This document shows positions 33,176 through 44,679 of a stretch of 64,000 bases of DNA, in pieces. The stretch is from Periplaneta americana. Taxonomy: Eukaryota > Arthropoda > Insecta > Blattodea > Blattidae. The stretch spans positions 153,750,455 to 153,814,454 of the forward strand of contig NC_091122.1 in NCBI RefSeq assembly GCF_040183065.1, given 5' to 3'. The position numbers and the translations under genes were made by a program. Position 1 is the first letter of the stretch. Each line of letters begins with the position of its first letter. The notes below the pieces were generated by a model. The model did no database searches. It was not told where the DNA came from and saw nothing but the letters and a program-made list of their open reading frames with translations.

Positions 33176-33260
33176 ACAATATAAACAATACACAATAAAA
33201 TGATAAACAATACACAATAAAATCATAAGCAATACACAATAAAATTTACAATACACAATA
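33176..33260. repeat. Tandem CAATACACAATAAAA units
   Basis: About four imperfect units of 15-24 bases (AAACAATACACAATAAAATGAT). They lie at the 3' side of the retrotransposon and may be its terminal repeats. Confidence 0.75.
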
Positions 33261-33639
33261 CAATTACATACACAACACTATTTAACACAATAATTACAAT
33301 TAATAATATAACATAAATAAAATACCTAATTTTGCAATACAACCTACATATGTATAGGCCCTATATAAGTTTCAATAGTCTTTCACTTCACTCTCATCTC
33401 ACTCACTGTAGTGGCACTATGACGCATTTCACTGACACTTTAGGACACATTTCACTGACACTATAAAACACATTTCATTGACGCTATAAATTATCACTGA
33501 TCGGAACTATTCACTTCACTGTAAAACTATAACTTCACTTACTCACCTCGCTTCACTGATACAACAGTTCAAATAAGTCAGATAATTACACCCTTATGCA
33601 TACTTATAAACAGAACTACATTTAAGCTAAACATTTCTA

Positions 33640-34545
33640 GTCTAAGGCCCTCTTACACGCTATGTTTAAATAATTTACAATTCAAACCAAGGGAGTAACT
33701 CGTCAGGCTAAATAAATACATGTCACCTTAAAAATTAAATGTTAAAATGTCACCTTAAATTTTAATTTGCACTTTATACACACCTTTTGAAGTTATTCTT
33801 GAATCTCCTTAAGGAAGGACAGCCCTCAAAGACTGCTGCAGGTAGGTCATTCCAATCATTTATAGTTCTATTTAAAAATGAGAATTTACCTACATCCGTT
33901 TTCTGTTTCCTACATTTGATTTTAAAATCATGATCGTTCCTACCATAGTACGTTGGCTTTTCTAACCGAGCCGTTATGTCTACCCATGCTTTCTGACCTA
34001 GATGTGCTCTATACAATGATGTTATTCTAGTTTTCCTACGTCTGTTTTCCAAAGTTTCTCATTTAAGTTCTTTTATCGTATCGTTTCCATCTTCTCTTTT
34101 ACCTTTAACAAATTTAGCTGCCCTATACTGGATTCTTTCTAAGGAATTTATCTGATATATTCTATAGGGATCCCAACATGTAGTTCCGTATTCCATTAAC
34201 GGTCGCACTAACGTTAGATATGCTATTTCCCTCGATTTGGGGCTAGCCTTTCTCAAGATTCTCATAATAAAGTGAAGTTCCCTCCATGATTTACCCGTAA
34301 CATTATCAACATGCTCTCCCCAAGAAAGTTAGGAGTTTAAATACACTCCTAGGTATTTACAACATTGTTCTTGCGGAATTACAACACCACTGAATTCGTA
34401 ATTAAGACTAGTTTCCTCTCGGGTTTTACAAAATGTTATAGATTTACTTTTAGAACCATTTATTTTCATCCTACGCATTAAAGCCCAGTTATAAATTTTA
34501 TTCAAGTCTGTTTGAATAGCATCCACATCTGAATTATTTCTAATC
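33640..34545 (-). pseudogene. Jockey/CR1-like non-LTR retrotransposon, C-terminal part
   Basis: Three frames on the minus strand are in the correct order. 34329-34610: QTDLNKIYNWALMRRMKING, CCKYLGVYL, the end of the RT. 34059-34265: MRILRKASPKSREIAYLTLV, RPLMEYGTTCWDPYR, LERIQYRAAKFV. 33774-34052: TRITSLYRAHLGQKAW, FSFLNRTINDWNDLPAAVFE, the hallmark C-terminus. Two breaks separate them. It is 5'-truncated with its junction in TGATA repeats, and the 3' region extends at least to 33640. Confidence 0.85.
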
Positions 34546-34600
34546 ATATGATATAATATGATATGATGTATATGTACGATATGATATGATATAATGATAT
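34546..34600. repeat. (TGATA)n satellite-like array, right part
   Basis: ATGATATAATATGATATGAT and similar, matching 32867-33130. Confidence 0.85.
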
Positions 34601-35745
34601 ATTTATTCATTCATCATTTATCAGTAAGATAGATCTGTTATAATTCTATATTACCCCACATCTGCCTTACTTTACAATTTTATTCACCTATGCCAAGTCT
34701 TACATTACCCTGAGAGACTAGTTCATTATTTTTTTTAAACGTAACATCTTCAATTAGCTGTAGGTATCCTACAAGGAAAACTCAGCTCAGACTCGCGCCG
34801 CGCATGCTATACGCGTACACCTCTTACGGGCAGTAGGCGGGTACTATAATAAGCGGCTACTGGTATAGCTATAACGGCTGCGGTTGCAGACATGTGCACT
34901 CAAAGAGCAGCTGTAACAATAACCAATTAAGTGAATATAACATTACAAGATGTCAACATCGTCTCTTTCTAAGTCACAATCGCTATCTATCTTCACTTGA
35001 ACTGTCCTAATATTTAAATTTTAAATATTTAAATTAAATTAAATTAATATTTAATATAAAACGCTTTGTGACTCCCTGACTCTGTAGCAATAACACGTGT
35101 TCAGTTCAGCACAAGAAGATAATACGTGCGCATGCGCATAGTGTCGGTGGTGTGATTGGAGACGGGGAGCATGCTGGGAAAGGGAGCATACGTCATCTGC
35201 GCGAGACAGTCACGGCCGCTGGTTTCTGCGCACTGAGTTTTGTTTGTTGGATGCCTATAGGTACTATCTAAACACAAGCCCTCTCCTAATCATATCCATA
35301 TACCACACCTTATGCTCTAAGCAGGAGAAAAACACACACACACGCACACACGATCAATTTAATACATAATTGATTTTAACTTTCTCTTCCCATTTCAGCT
35401 TCACTATCATTAAACATTTATCTATTTTTTTTAAACTCTCTTATATTAGTTGTACTACATATTTTCTTATATGCTACATATCTATTCATACTCAATTTTT
35501 TTTTCTAACCACTTTTTCCTTGTATTGTATGTTTCTTGACATTCTATCTAATACTATATGGAACGCGTCTTCTCCCATGCTGCAAAGGAGGCAGACATCC
35601 TTCTCTAAATTTGGGAGCTTTCATGAACACTTCTCAACAGATCCAACCAGACTACACCTAAATATTTTGATTTAATAATTACTTCAATTCACTATCTTCT
35701 TTGAGATTCAACTGATGGTCTTAACTCTGCCAGGAAAAATAAAAC

Positions 35746-35778
<33 letters not shown>

Positions 35779-35895
35779 ATTCAGTGTCGCCTCCAATGTT
35801 GCCAATGCAGCGAATTCCAATGTCACCAACAGTGATGGAGACATATTTAGAATAAAACAGCATTTGATATTCCCAGCTTTGTTTCTTCAGTGAGA
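34601..35895. other. Intergenic; GC-rich patch, no gene assigned
   Basis: 34785-34870 and 35115-35240 are rich in CpG and GC compared with the rest of the window, but they contain no convincing frame. An (ATT)n run lies at 35748-35776. 35550-35640 contains a motif-free plus frame. Confidence 0.35.
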
Positions 35896-35903
35896 CAAAA
35901 GCA

Positions 35904-37433
35904 CAGGGGCGGCTCGTCCATAAGAGCTGCGGAGCTGCAGCACTCCCTGCTTTGACAGGAAAATAAAAATAATATTTATTTTAATTTGAAGAATTGTTAC
36001 AGCGTTTATTGGTAAATTGCTTTATATTTCATCTGGCCGGGAATATGTACTATTATCTTACGCATTATCTTTTTGCGCGTCGACTGTACTGGAATTGACA
36101 CCGCATTCAAAGTCGTCCTGGGATCTGCAGGGTGGGACAGCTCGTTAGAGAGTGTGTCTTGACGGTCAGAGAGGTGAAGGGAAGCAGAGGGAAACTGCCG
36201 CTGTTTAAAATCGATATTTCGCTGCAGTGACTTGCAGAGCCAGGCGACAAGGGAAGATCTTTCCTCCCCTCCCACACCGCTATTGTAATGCTACGTCAAA
36301 TGGATTCTCTATTCCCTTGAAACTTAATGACAGAATTTTTATTTTCTCTTCACATACTTATTGTTGTAGAATCTTATCGAGTTAATATAACGAAATTAAT
36401 ACTCTCTTTTGCCTTATTATTATGTATATATCCAGCAGAATCTCGTGATTGCACGAGTATAATCCTTTTGATATAGCACTAAAATACGAAAGAGAGTTCT
36501 TTTCCAGTTTTAGAAAATTGTTCACCATCAGTATATCTGAGTGTTGCTTCGGTGTGACGTTTTAGTACCGTAACTTAACCAGAGCAAATGTGCAAGCATG
36601 TGTGTGTGTGAATTACAGAATATTAATTTTATTTTTCTCAACTTTCCCTTGCGGGGAAAATTGATGTAATGAAGTGAAATTAAAGGGTCGTTAGTTACCC
36701 GACTTAAATCTTACTTAAGCTTCATCAAGTATAACAATGGAATTTACGCTGAGCATTTGTGATTGCCTCCTCTTCGGTGGTGATACTGCATAGACTAAGA
36801 ATGGTGTGACAGATTTAGGACATTTGCCCCTAAAAATTAAAAAGCACGAATCTTCGCAATCTCACCTGAAAAATGTTGTTTCATTGGCTATGTTAGACAA
36901 AACTCATATTGCTGCGCAATTAAGTGAAACGAACATAGCAAACATTCTCAAACATAATCAAGAAGTGAGAAAAAATCGTGGAATTATAAAAAAAAATTTA
37001 GATTGTATCAAATTTTGTGGCCAATATGAACTTCCCCTTAGGGGATATGATGAAAAATCGGTTCGAAGGACTCTGGTGTATTTCGTGGGTTGCTACAGTT
37101 CGTGAGTGATCTATACGAGCCTCTCAAAAATCATTTGGAACATGCCACTGTTTAAAGGTAATTCTAAGATAATTCAGAATGGACTGGTAGATTGAAAGTT
37201 GAGTGTCTGCCGATCAGAAACTCAGACTGAAATCGATGGTATTAGTTTTCTTTTAGCGATTAGCAAATGATGCCACAGACATCTCCCAATCAAGTCAGAA
37301 AGTTTTGGTTTTTCTATATATACTGCATTTATTTTTGTCCTATACTGATTAGTAATGGTATCAAGAAGTGAGATTTGTATGTACCAAAATCTACTGCAGC
37401 TCTCCCAATCCACAAGTTCACGAGCCGCCACTG
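35904..37433 (+). mobile_element. hAT element, 1530 bp, perfect 8-bp duplication
   Basis: CAAAAGCA is duplicated at 35896-35903 and 37434-37441. The termini CAGGGGCGGCTCGTCC and TTCACGAGCCGCCACTG are inverted with one internal mismatch. It contains a remnant of the transposase N-terminal region (36806-37105). The element is about half the usual length of this hAT group, so it is internally deleted. Confidence 0.93.
36806..37105 (+). pseudogene. hAT (TTF-zinc-finger/ZMYM-like) transposase fragment
   Basis: One frame reads HESSQSHLKNVVSLAMLDKT, HIAAQLSETNIANILKHNQE, VRKNRGIIKKNLDCIKFCGQ, YELPLRGYDEKS. In intact proteins of this group the H..S..H histidines complete the TTF-type zinc finger, and the VRKNR...LDCIKFCG..ELALRGHDE segment leads into the RNase H-like catalytic domain. 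The fragment stops about 20 codons later, and the catalytic domain and dimerisation region are absent. Gene neighbours are only the element ends. Confidence 0.8.
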
Positions 37434-37689
37434 CAAAAGCATGTTCCGGAGACCTCTTTCGGAAAAACGGGACACATTAGTGAAGAAAGAGACATCCCCG
37501 TATTTTACGGGAAGTATGGGAACTAAACATACTCCACTTACGAAATTTCATTTACACGTTTTCGTGTGCGACTGAACTGTTACAAAAAATACTGCAGTAC
37601 ATTTGGGGCTACGGCAGGCTGGCCCCACGGTATCTCGTCAGCATGCTGCAGGGAGCAATGACCTTCTCCAACATGTAGCACGTCGATGA

Positions 37690-39060
37690 GCGCTAAAATG
37701 ACTCAAGATGTAGGGTCACTAAATTAGGAGCCCGTACTCAATACTTTGTAATCATGTGTAGACTGGTTGAAGTTTTTATCGACAGTTGTTGTTTATTAAA
37801 ACCTGACCAAAAGGTAACGATTATGAATCAATATCTCTGGCCCACTCTTACTTATCCCTTACAGCGTGCTCCACTCAACCAAATCAAAACCAAATTTCTT
37901 AGTAATTTAGATAAAGTTACCAGAGGAGCATGCAAAGAGCTTATTGGTCTTCCTCATGACTGCCCTGACGGAATGCTTTACTCCCTTAAAAAAATCGTAG
38001 TCTTTCGTTAATGAAAGCGGGAAGCTTATGTGCAACACATAAATATCTGTAATACTCTTCTTCTTGTTGATGGCTACCATGTACATATTGTTAGGGACCC
38101 TATAAGCGAAAAAGTTTCTGCTCTGTCAAAATTGAATATCACAACTATTGATGCTATCAACTGGTCAGGTCGTAAAATTCGCAAACACTTAAGAAATGAA
38201 GCATTCCACACTTGGACAAACCATACCTTGTGTGGTAAAGGGGTTATTGTTTATAATGATCTCCCCAAGACTAACTCATGGGTAAGCAATTGAAAGGGCC
38301 TATCTTTCTCAGAATGGATCAGTGCTTTAAAAATGTCGAGCAATATTTCGGCGGTTCGCGCAATACCGGGCAGAACTCTAAGCACAACCCGCTGCCGTCA
38401 TCCAGACTGTAGTGAGCTTGAAACACTTGGACACGTGCTTGGACAATGCCCCAAAGGCGAGCTGCTGATCAATGCTAGACATCATCGTGTACGACATGCT
38501 TTGGCGACATCGTTAAGAACTTTAAATTGGGAGATTCATGAGGAAGTACATTGTGTATCATCAGATGGTTCTTTCAGACGGGCAGACATTATTGCTATTA
38601 ACGGACGCTTAAAACGGGTTCTTGTTCTTGACCCTACTATCCGTTTCGAAAGGAACCTAAATCAAGCCACCGAAGTTGATATTGAGAAGAAGTCTATATA
38701 TGAACCTTGTCTGCCGTATCTTTCTCAAAAGTACAACGTCTCTCTTAAACAATGGTCTGTCATTGGTTTGCTGTTTGGCAGTAGAGGTTCTATTACAAAA
38801 TTCACATGGAATTATATTAAGGAACTTCACATTCCTTTTCATTATGTAAAGTCCAACCTTATAAATATTATCAAGGATTCTCTTCAAATATTACATCATC
38901 ATCTCTATTTCAATTAATCCACTTATATTATTTGCCTTCAAGAATTAATTTTCTTTTTTTTTTAATATTTCAAATCACACTATTCTGTACATGTTTATTG
39001 TATTCAGGACCCTTGTGGTCACTCAAATTCTTTGAGCTGATGTCTTTAGTGAATAAATAA
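37690..39060 (+). pseudogene. R2-type non-LTR retrotransposon, RT thumb to endonuclease
   Basis: Three successive frames. 37754-38011: LLKPDQKVTIMNQYLWPTLT, LDKVTRGACKELIGLPHDCP. 38030-38293: INWSGRKIRKHLRNEAFHTW. 38333-38917: CRHPDCSELETLGHVLGQCP, a CCHC knuckle, then RHHRVRHALATSL, VSSDGSFRRADIIAINGR, VLVLDPTIRFER, KKSIYEP, VIGLLFGSRGSI. The CCHC plus restriction-like endonuclease arrangement is that of R2-clade elements. The usual Pro before the first acidic residue (PD) is Ala here. Stops between frames and 5' truncation make it inactive. The 3' untranslated region ends near 39060. Confidence 0.87.
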
Positions 39061-39471
39061 AATAGTTCAAACATATGAACACGGCAATTTCAAATTTACT
39101 CAAATATTAGAAGGGCTCGGCCTCTGTGGCCCTTAATGAACTGTTGTCCCTGTAAGTTACATGTGTAGAAAATTACAAGAACGGCACTACTTTCTTGAGT
39201 ATAGCACTTACCTGAGAACATGAAACAAATGAAATCCAATCGGTGGTAGTTGTGGAAGTGGCGACTTCTATAGAACATATGAGAATCAAAATCTTTGTGA
39301 TTGTAGTCCTCTTGTTCAGGGGGCCTAGTGGGCCTATTATATTTCTTGTCCTCAACTATGACACGACATAATCTTCCTTACGCGACATTCGAATTGGAAC
39401 TGGAACATCAAGTTTTGAGTCATAGTTTTATGAAAATTCGTATCTCTATCCTACTTCTCTCTACAGGGTGT
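39061..39471. other. Intergenic, nothing recognised
   Basis: Short minus frames without motifs. GGGCCTAGTGGGCCTATTAT near 39319 is a small direct repeat. Confidence 0.4.
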
Positions 39472-39473
39472 AA

Positions 39474-40431
39474 CAGAATAATTATTTCTAATTTTCTGAT
39501 GTGATGAAATAAAATATTTTTTCTTATAAAGTAATTTCCGGAAATGCTTCGTTTTCAAGTGATAGTGGTATGGAGAAAAAAAATGAAAGAATCTCAACTT
39601 GGAAAGTTACTTTATTTACTTTCTATGGTTACACAGTAAATTTTCTTTTATCTAATACCAGATATTAAGAAAATGTTATTGACAAAGTATAGTAACTGTT
39701 CAAAATCGCGACCACCATTGTTGACACACAAAGTATAACGCCGTATGATTGAACGACGAATCCTTCGAAATATCTGTGGTTGGTAACGAAGCAAGAATAA
39801 TTTTAGCAACTAATTCTTCTGCTGTGTCAATGAGTGTTTCATAAACAATTGATTTAATATGACCCCAAGCACAAAAGTCAACTGGAGTCATATCTGGGGA
39901 ACGTGCCGGTCAAGCAACTGGATCTGCTCTCCCTGTCCAACGGTTAGGAAAATGTATATTTAAATAATTTTGACAATTTAAGCCGAAATATCCGAGTGCA
40001 TCGTCATGTTGAAAGGTCATGCTTCTTCGAATATTAATCGGAACATCTTAAAGTAGCTCCGAAATATGGTGCTGAGGCTGTTGTTCCTCATAGATTCGCT
40101 TTGCCAAATTAGCATTGCCGTAAATTGCTCCAAATGACTAATGAATGTCTGCAAATTCAATATTTTTGTATACCGATGCATTTTAATACCACGAAATTGA
40201 ATGAACAGATCTCACAGACGATATTTTGTGACATACAACAACAACAAACTAACTTCAGTTATCATTTCCATGGTAACAAGAACAGTTGAAATATAAATCA
40301 GCCATAATGTGAATGATGAGCTCTATATTTTATACGAAGCATTTTCGGACACTATTTTGTTAAGAAAAATGTTTATTTTCATGTTCTCTATCACAGCATA
40401 AAATTAGGAATAGTTATTATGCTACACTCTG
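39474..40431 (-). mobile_element. Tc1/mariner-like element, 958 bp, internally deleted
   Basis: The ends CAGGGTGTAACAGAATAATT and (inverse) CAGAGTGTAGCATAATAACT are flanked by TA at 39472-39473 and 40432-40433. A broken transposase lies on the minus strand. Confidence 0.88.
39690..40160 (-). pseudogene. Tc1/mariner-like transposase relic
   Basis: The minus strand reads FGAIYGNANLAKRIYEEQQP (N-terminal HTH), then after a deletion RSMTFQHDDALGYF with the second catalytic Asp, NYLNIHFPNRWTGR, and PARSPDMTPVDFCAWGHIK with the third Asp. It ends with TLIDTAEELVAKIILA at about 39790. A stop codon replaces the expected Trp before PARSPD, and the first Asp segment is missing. Confidence 0.78.
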
Positions 40432-40433
40432 TA

Positions 40434-40596
40434 TAACATTAAAATTACTGTTTAACTTGGCTACCACGAATATTAGTAATTTTAGTTTGCTAATATGAAA
40501 ATGTGTGTTAGGCAAACAATCAATAAAACTAAACAAAAATAACCAATTACAGAAAAAAAATATTATTTTGATTGTAATAATTTCATAATTTATGTC

Positions 40597-40653
<57 letters not shown>

Positions 40654-41379
40654 TTTAAACAAGAATTTAATACCATCTCCAGAATCTGTAAAATAATGGT
40701 TATTGTTAGATGACCCTGTAAGAAAATTACGAAATGATTTGTAACAGTGAGGGATTAAAGTATTAAATAAATTTATTTTTAATCCATAATAAATTCACAG
40801 CAAGAGCAAGTCATGTGGATCATATCTATACATGAATTTCAATACATCTCGTGTTACTCAAACCAGTTCTATACAACATGATACAGAGTGAAACAAATAA
40901 GGTGGTAAAATATTTGAAAATATCTGTCTCAAGAAGCATTTGAGTACAAGAAGTCAATAATTTTATTCAGTATTTCTTCGAAAATACATACGACATTATT
41001 TGAAAGATCAAGAAGAATAATTTTATAGAAGAAAAACGATGAAGTTATTTTTTATTGAATTATTATTACATGTAATATGATTTGATTTAATACTTGGATA
41101 AAGGGTGTGGTGTACTTCTTAAGTTTTATGTCTCACGATAAGTTCTGATATTTTTTTGAAAGAATATTTAAGATTCACGTAAATAATACAATGAGTTCAT
41201 GACGTGGTTTATACAGGAATTTCTAATTTGAAACCCGAAGATTATTTGTCAAGCAATATTCAATCTCTTAACATTTAATTTGTTTTAATTTATGTTAATG
41301 GCATTGTCCAGATTCTAATTGCAACATAATGTGTATATTAAGCTACGAAAATGAGTGAATATACCTGTATTATATTAAT
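40434..41379. other. Intergenic with an (AAT)n microsatellite
   Basis: About 18 AAT units lie at 40597-40652. Otherwise AT-rich and unrecognised. Confidence 0.6.
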
Positions 41380-41482
41380 AGATAAAGGTCATGAACCTAT
41401 CTTTTACTAATGAATAAGATATTACAATCTCATTTCGTATAATTCAACAAACGTTTTTAACCTTTAAAGATCATCTTCAGAA
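41380..41482. repeat. Large imperfect inverted repeat, outer left arm
   Basis: ACTAATGAATAAGATATTACAATCTC and flanks at 41400-41430 are inverted at about 43757-43785. The similarity runs from about 41380 to the CATCTTCAG at 41482 and pairs with 43719-43812. An inner arm, CACATTTAAATAT...GATCATGTCACTTTA at about 42090-42135, pairs with about 43640-43695. Confidence 0.75.
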
Positions 41483-41843
41483 GGGTGAAATGGTTAGATA
41501 TCTGATCTACGATTTTATGATCGTGTAAGCAAACTTTCCAACCACTGGATAAGTTAGAACCAAAGATATAAAAAAAAAGTACAAACTTTGAAAGAGTTCC
41601 GCTAGTTCTCAATAGATGACACCATTATAGGGGTGGTTAAAAAGTGTTAGGGAAAATGATTATGTAGATTAAACATAAATTATTCTCATAATTAACAATA
41701 TCAGCGGTTTCCAACTAAACTAGTAGATTGGGATGAAAAATTGAATTCTATAATGCGGGTATATTTGTCTACGACTGGCGACATTAATTACTACCTTCGC
41801 CATTTATTCATAGAAGTAATAACTAAAGAAGCCACACTTACAC

Positions 41844-42025
41844 CACAGTCTAGTATATACAGTCACGAAGGTCAATACGTAGTAAATATGCATCCATAGA
41901 TAGTTGCTAACCACTAGGATCGCTAATATCGCCTCATTACAGACAATGCGAAATAGTACCTGCACAGTCTATTGCTCCTAGCACCTTCACAACTCAAGCT
42001 TCGTGACTGTATATACTAGACTGAG
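41844..42025. mobile_element. CACAGTCTA MITE, intact 182-bp copy
   Basis: CTTACAC is duplicated at 41837-41843 and 42026-42032. The ends CACAGTCTAGTATATACAGT (CACGAAG) and CTTCGTGACTGTATATACTA (GACTGAG) are inverted. It serves as the reference for the interrupted copy at 7316-8388 and the large member at 27696-29950. Confidence 0.93.
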
Positions 42026-42481
42026 CTTACACCAACAAATTATCGATCACTATCGATTAGTAGGTTCAGATATATTTTGAAGTGTACATTGGCACATTTA
42101 AATATATAGAAAACGAGATCATGTCACTTTAGATTGAGATTACGAACGTCTCAGTTATTAAGCAAATGCAGTACACGACGTAATACATCAGATTCTATGT
42201 ATGTCCAAGTGCATGAAGCGATCGGACAATTCTTGAGATCTTTGTAAATAATAATTCAATATCCACAAATTTATGTCACATCTGACACTATATTTCAATA
42301 CTTAACTTCATTCTACACAATACGATCTGATGCATCAAGACATACTGCTTTTACAGTTTTTATTTAGATAGATTTTAAGTTAAAATTCATTGATGTAACG
42401 TTCAATCATATTGCTCAATATTTGAAAACATTAAGTAATTATACAACACATAGCGATATGTCATAACATTCTTATAATATA

Positions 42482-43464
42482 CAGTGTTACTATAATTGAT
42501 CTTTCCGATTACAAACTTGAATAACTATCGTTAGGAGACACTTAGAAACATGATATTGGTATCAATGGAAAGAGAAACTCAAATATTTTTGTTATCTATT
42601 CGGTTAAATCACATGTGCTACTCTTAAATCAGCAAAAATGAGAAAACATGTAGCCTAATTGGTATCAACAGAAAAAGAAACTCCAACAATTTTTAAAAAT
42701 TTTCACTGGAAAACATGAAACAGAAAGAGAAACATTTGGTTCACAACCGTAAGTAAGTCACATGTGCTCAATGTGTGCTCCTTGTGTCACACGACACACA
42801 TCACGTCTGTAGTTAATTTCCTGCCATACACGATGTAGCATTGGACCATCCACCAGTGCAATGGCCTCTGTGATGCAGACACGAAGATCCTCAATGGTAA
42901 GTGATAATGGTGGCTGATACACTTGTTTTATAAAACCCCACAGAAAAAAATCACAAGAAGTGAAGTCGGGGGAACGTGGAGGCCAATGCAAACATTCTAA
43001 ATCTTCACGGCCAGCACGTCCAATCCATCGCCTTGGAAGTCGTGTATTCAGTTCCTTTCTGACATCAAAGTGGTAATGGGGTGGTGCTCAATCCTGCTGA
43101 AAAATGAGGCCTTCGATGTCCTGTTCCAGTTGTGTAAGAAGCCATAACTGTAACATGTCTAGGTACGAATTACCTGAGACTCTCGACTTGTTCACTCATA
43201 TTCTTTTAAAATTGCGTTGTATAGTGACAACAGACTGGGATATGTGAAAATCTAGCACACAAAATACCCTCCTCTTTTCGTTTGCAGCCATTTTTCTATT
43301 ATATCGTCTCCTAGTAACGAAATTAATAAATATGCGACAGGTTCACCAACATAACAAAAATATTTGAGTTTCTCTTTCCATTGATACCAATATCATGTTT
43401 CTAAGTGTCTCCTAACGATAGTTATTAAAGTTTGTAATCGGAAAGATCATTTATAGTAACACTG
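42482..43464 (-). mobile_element. Tc1/mariner-like element with about 115-bp inverted repeats
   Basis: The left end CAGTGTTACTATAATTGATC and right end GATCATTTATAGTAACACTG stay complementary for about 115 bases, through ATGATATTGGTATCAATGGA and AAACTCAAATATTTTTGTTA. TA precedes the left end; the right flank is CA, probably mutated. It encodes a transposase C-terminal part on the minus strand. Confidence 0.88.
42758..43120 (-). pseudogene. Tc1/mariner-like transposase C-terminal half
   Basis: The minus strand reads GLIFQQD-stop-APPHYHFDVR (second catalytic Asp, with TGA replacing the following codon), KELNTRLPRRWIGRAG, HWPPRSPDFTSCDFFLWGFI (third Asp), LTIEDLRVCITEAIALVDGP, HRVWQEINYRRDVCRVTQGA and HIEHM-stop. 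By my count 46 residues separate the two Asp here, against 41 in the copies at 16.2 and 39.9 kb. The HTH and first Asp are missing. Confidence 0.85.
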
Positions 43465-43718
43465 CACTTGGAATGCAATAATATTACCGCATTCTACTAC
43501 TTTTTCAGTGTATGCTTTAATACTACCCAATGAAGTAATACTTTTATTTGTATGTTTTAATGTGTTTTTTTGCAGATTTTAACAATTTTAACTTCATAAT
43601 GATTTATTGACAAAAAGTTTGTGCTAAATAGGATAATTCAATGTAAAGTGACATGATCTTGTTTCCTACATATTTAAATGTGTTCAACGTACATTTCACT
43701 CAAACTGAAGATGGTTTT

Positions 43719-43812
43719 TCATGGTTGAAAACATTTGTTGAATTACAATATAAGAGATTGTAATATCTTATTCATTAGTAAAATATAAGTTCATGACTGA
43801 AAGCCTTTATTC
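43719..43812. repeat. Large imperfect inverted repeat, outer right arm
   Basis: The partner of 41380-41482. It lies about 255 bases beyond the right end of the mariner-like element. Confidence 0.75.
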
Positions 43813-44679
43813 ATTAATATAAAATACTTGTCTTATCGGGAAAACATGTCTTTGAACATACCGACAGTCATGAGACATGTTACATTACTTTTATATTTCA
43901 AGAGAAATTTTCAAAATGTTTTTTATACTTCAAGAGAAAACATTTTCAAAATTTTAAACATTTTTGTGCCATTTCTAAATATCTAAACTTACTAACATCC
44001 TGAATTTATTATTAACATTTTCTTTCAAAAACAAGCACCAAACAAAATTATATTACATCTTATTTTTACATTTCATTTATGAATTACATTTTATTTATGT
44101 AACCTTCTCTTTGGTGGAATCACAGATGATAAGTATTTTATTGTAATGTAACAACGATGAACAGGCAAGACAATATTTTTCAGTGATCGATTTTCTACAC
44201 GGCTGATAGGGTGGGAATTTTGATTATGTCACAGTTGGTATCTAATACCAGATATTGTTTCTCGCTTTTTAACTAAGTTACGGCACTTACTTTCATAATC
44301 ATTAATAACAATGACTACACATACTTTCTCGCACAGCCAACAGACAAACTGATCTTAAATCTACTTTTCAGAATGTGTAATTTTTAAAATATTTACAGAT
44401 GAACTATCAACATTTTTCTATACAAACAATCACATGTGAGGAATTCATTCATCATGCTCTATTGTGGGACAGTTTTCGAAGTAAAATAGATATGATTCTA
44501 AGTCTAAAATAACACGAATAAAATATCATACTCAATTTTACAGAATATCATAAAATGCAATCACATTTTGACTAGTGTGTAGGATGTTATATCTATATGT
44601 TTTTTTTTACAAATATATATGTATAGGCATTGTGGGAATATATGTACATAATTCATGGATGTTTCAGACTTATATTTGA
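43813..44679. other. Intergenic, nothing recognised
   Basis: AT-rich sequence. It could include the 3' untranslated region of the possible minus-strand gene at 44680-45250. Confidence 0.35.

Noticed and set aside
32857-33239. Tyr/His/Ile-rich minus frames
   Set aside because: They are translations of the TGATA array.
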